From: Psychroflexus maritimus
Lineage (GTDB): Bacteria > Bacteroidota > Bacteroidia > Flavobacteriales > Flavobacteriaceae
Length of the DNA: 64,000 nt
Direction: 5' to 3'
Assembly: GCF_011089875.1 (NCBI RefSeq)
Contig: NZ_JAANAS010000024.1
Location: forward strand, 16,970 to 80,969
In this document: piece by piece, positions 62,112-64,000 of the stretch
Position numbering within the stretch: the first letter of the stretch is position 1
Layout: every line of letters begins with the position of its first letter
Notes under the pieces: generated by a model
What the model was told of the DNA's origin: nothing
The model's database searches: none
What the model saw: the letters and a program-made list of their open reading frames with translations, nothing else
Translations under genes and position numbers: made by a program

Positions 62112-63677
62112 ATGGAAACTGTAATAATTGCAATTGTAGCTTTACTTATTGGCTTGCTAATAGGGTTTATTATCAATAAAAATATTGAAAAAAACAAAGC
62201 TACCGGAACTTTAAGCTCCGCGGAAAAAGAAGCCAAACAAATTTTAAAAGAAGCTGAAAAAGAAGGTGAAAGCATAAAAAAAGACAAAATTCTTCAAGCC
62301 AAAGAAAAGTTTATTGAATTAAAAGCTGAACATGAAAAGGTGATTAATTCTAAAGATAAAAAAATTGCTGATACGGAGAAAAGAATTAAAGATAAAGAGT
62401 CTAAACTTTCAAGCGAATTATCAAAAAACCTAAAACTCAATAAATCGCTAGAAGCTAAAGAGGAAGATTTTAGTCATCGAATTACAATTATAGAAAAAAA
62501 GCAAATAGAGGTCGATAAAATTCTTCAGAATAAAATAAAGCAACTAGAGGTAATTAGTGGTTTAAGCGCAGAAGAAGCCAAGGAAAGGCTAATGGAATCT
62601 ATTGAGGAAACCGCTAAATCTGAAGCGATGTCACTAATACAAGACACCGTAGAAGAAGCAAAGTTAACTGCTCAACAAGAAGCGAAGAAAATTGTTATTA
62701 ATACCATTCAACGCGTAGGCACAGAAGAGGCTATCGATAATTGTGTATCTGTCTTTAACTTAGAAAGTGACGATGTTAAAGGAAGAATTATTGGTCGTGA
62801 AGGAAGAAACATTCGCGCCATTGAAGCAGCAACTGGTGTTGAAATAATTGTTGATGACACCCCTGAAGCTATTATCTTATCTTGTTTTGACGCTGTACGA
62901 AGAGAGGTTGCAAGATTATCTTTACACCGCTTAGTTACCGACGGAAGAATTCATCCTGCAAGAATTGAAGAAGTAGTTAAGAAAACGCAAAAACAAATTG
63001 AAGACGAAATTGTAGATATTGGTAAACGTACCATTATAGATTTGGGAATTCATGGTTTACACCCAGAATTGGTTAGACTTGTGGGTAGAATGAAGTACCG
63101 AAGTTCTTATGGCCAAAACCTGTTACAACACTCTAGAGAAGTAGCGAAATTATGTGGTATTATGGCCTCTGAATTAGGTTTGAATGCCAAACTTGCTAAA
63201 CGCGCTGGACTACTTCACGATATTGGAAAAGTACCAGAGACGGAAACCGAAACACCGCACGCAATTTTAGGAATGCAATGGGCCGAAAAATACGGAGAAA
63301 AAGCTGAGGTTTGCAATGCCATTGGTGCTCACCACGACGAAATTGAAATGAACTCGCTCATTTCGCCACTTATTCAAGTTTGTGATGCTATTAGCGGTGC
63401 ACGTCCTGGCGCAAGAAGGCAAGTGCTAGATTCTTATGTAAAACGACTTAAAGAACTTGAAGATATTGCGTTTGGTTTTAACGGAGTGAAAAAAGCCTAT
63501 GCTATTCAGGCTGGAAGAGAATTAAGAGTTATTGTTGATTGCGAAAAAGTAAATGATGAAAAAGCAGCTGCACTTTCATTTGAAATTTCTCAAAAAATAC
63601 AAACCGATATGACTTATCCAGGACAGGTTAAAATTACCGTAATTAGAGAAACACGAGCCATTAATGTAGCGAAATAA
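62112..63677 (+). CDS. rny: Ribonuclease Y
   Basis: 521 residues. N-terminal transmembrane helix (about 3-24), a long coiled coil (about 30-200), a KH domain with [21 protein letters not shown] near 217-238, and an HD domain with [10 protein letters not shown] near 366-375 and later AHHDE. It cleaves single-stranded RNA and starts mRNA decay at the membrane. The start is ATG 62112, 19 bases after the 6S RNA terminator tract, so it may have its own promoter or partial readthrough. Strong terminator at 63702-63738. Confidence 0.96.
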   Translation: METVIIAIVALLIGLLIGFIINKNIEKNKATGTLSSAEKEAKQILKEAEKEGESIKKDKILQAKEKFIELKAEHEKVINSKDKKIADTEKRIKDKESKLSSELSKNLKLNKSLEAKEEDFSHRITIIEKKQIEVDKILQNKIKQLEVISGLSAEEAKERLMESIEETAKSEAMSLIQDTVEEAKLTAQQEAKKIVINTIQRVGTEEAIDNCVSVFNLESDDVKGRIIGREGRNIRAIEAATGVEIIVDDTPEAIILSCFDAVRREVARLSLHRLVTDGRIHPARIEEVVKKTQKQIEDEIVDIGKRTIIDLGIHGLHPELVRLVGRMKYRSSYGQNLLQHSREVAKLCGIMASELGLNAKLAKRAGLLHDIGKVPETETETPHAILGMQWAEKYGEKAEVCNAIGAHHDEIEMNSLISPLIQVCDAISGARPGARRQVLDSYVKRLKELEDIAFGFNGVKKAYAIQAGRELRVIVDCEKVNDEKAAALSFEISQKIQTDMTYPGQVKITVIRETRAINVAK

Positions 63678-63701
63678 AAATTAATGGTTGATAAACTAAT
63701 T

Positions 63702-63738
63702 AATGCTAGTTGTTTAAAACAACTAGCATTTTTTTTTG
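63702..63738 (+). terminator. Terminator of rny
   Basis: AATGCTAGTTGT / ACAACTAGCATT (63702-63713 with 63719-63730), loop TTAAA, followed by a run of T. Confidence 0.9.
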
Positions 63739-64000
63739 ATGCTACTAACCAACTTATAAGTAAACCGAATTAAATGCTTCTTATACTTGTTATTGTTTGA
63801 AAAATCACTAAGTCGTCTTAAAAAAGGTTGACGCTTTTTAAGGACAATTCAAAATCACATTCTTATTCAATTTTGTTTGCACTATCACAAATACTATTAA
63901 CCTGTGTTCGATTATTCTCACTTTGTCAAAACTGTTTTAAATAGTAAGATACGAACTTTTTTAAGACGTAATATCTGGATATTGCGGAGTAAAAAAGTAA
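63739..64000. other. End of window: no complete gene seen
   Basis: 262 bases with an imperfect inverted repeat (CTTAAAAA/TTTTTAAG at about 63817-63842) and no other clear feature. A minus-strand frame ending at 63961 could be the last 13 codons (ending ITS) of a gene beyond the window, but this cannot be supported here. Confidence 0.4.

Noticed and set aside
63961..64000. Last codons of a minus-strand gene at the right edge
   Set aside because: Only 13 codons (ending ITS) are visible; no family can be named and the frame could be chance.

Overview
The window looks like a chromosomal segment of a marine-type member of the Flavobacteriaceae (Bacteroidota). The evidence is the low GC content, TonB-dependent receptors with carboxypeptidase-D-like plug extensions, type IX secretion (T9SS) C-terminal sorting domains, a short RpoD of 287 residues lacking region 1.1, a fused E1 alpha/beta keto-acid dehydrogenase, and promoters of the Bacteroidota type (TTG, 20-21 bases, TAnnTTTG). 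No tRNA, rRNA or CRISPR array is seen.

Layout. 1-1856 (+): sulfur/metal handling genes (rhodanese tail, HMA protein, MBL-rhodanese fusion). 2061-4652 (-): TonB-dependent receptor. 5259-7976 (-): pyrR-pyrB-STAS-like-rnz operon. 8118-10417 (+): two lipoproteins (thioredoxin-like and double fasciclin). 10587-15868 (-): fused keto-acid dehydrogenase E1, an outer-membrane beta-barrel protein and a small exported peptide; upstream of the peptide is an unexplained chain of hairpins. 16493-21089 (-): sugar-metabolism group pfkA-gap-BadF-type kinase-pgi. 21341-27090: DUF4258-like protein, cupin, pseudouridine synthase, Crp/Fnr regulator, SbcC, DUF2007. 27283-30885 (-): sulfate activation operon cysQ-cysC-cysD-cysN. 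31094-32858 (+): transaldolase-like aldolase and rpoD. 32982-34601 (-): amidohydrolase. 34872-44511: mostly + strand (two DUF368 membrane proteins, aroE, serine hydrolase, nth, exported acetolactate-decarboxylase-like protein, TrpG/PabA, divergent TrpC-like protein, DUF349 protein), with bcp on the minus strand. 44643-54639 (-): TPR protein, class III aminotransferase, OstA/LptA-like protein, then the group M48 protease-relA/spoT-fur-purA.

54803-60970 is the accessory part. It holds a toxin-antitoxin pair whose toxin is frameshifted and whose promoter carries a 16-bp perfect palindrome, the relic 5' end of a T9SS gene, two tandem mosaic T9SS paralogs, a broken T9SS tail, and an IS5-type element with two in-frame stops. 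61312-63677 returns to core genes: a ZapB-like coiled-coil protein, zapA, a clear 6S RNA candidate, and rny.

Most of the window is ordinary core genome. The best leads are the 6S RNA between zapA and rny, the decaying T9SS/toxin-antitoxin/IS block, the hairpin chain at 15895-16045, the orphan TrpC-like protein with altered phosphate-site residues, and an endonuclease III without any cysteine. I did not find a convincing new multi-gene system.
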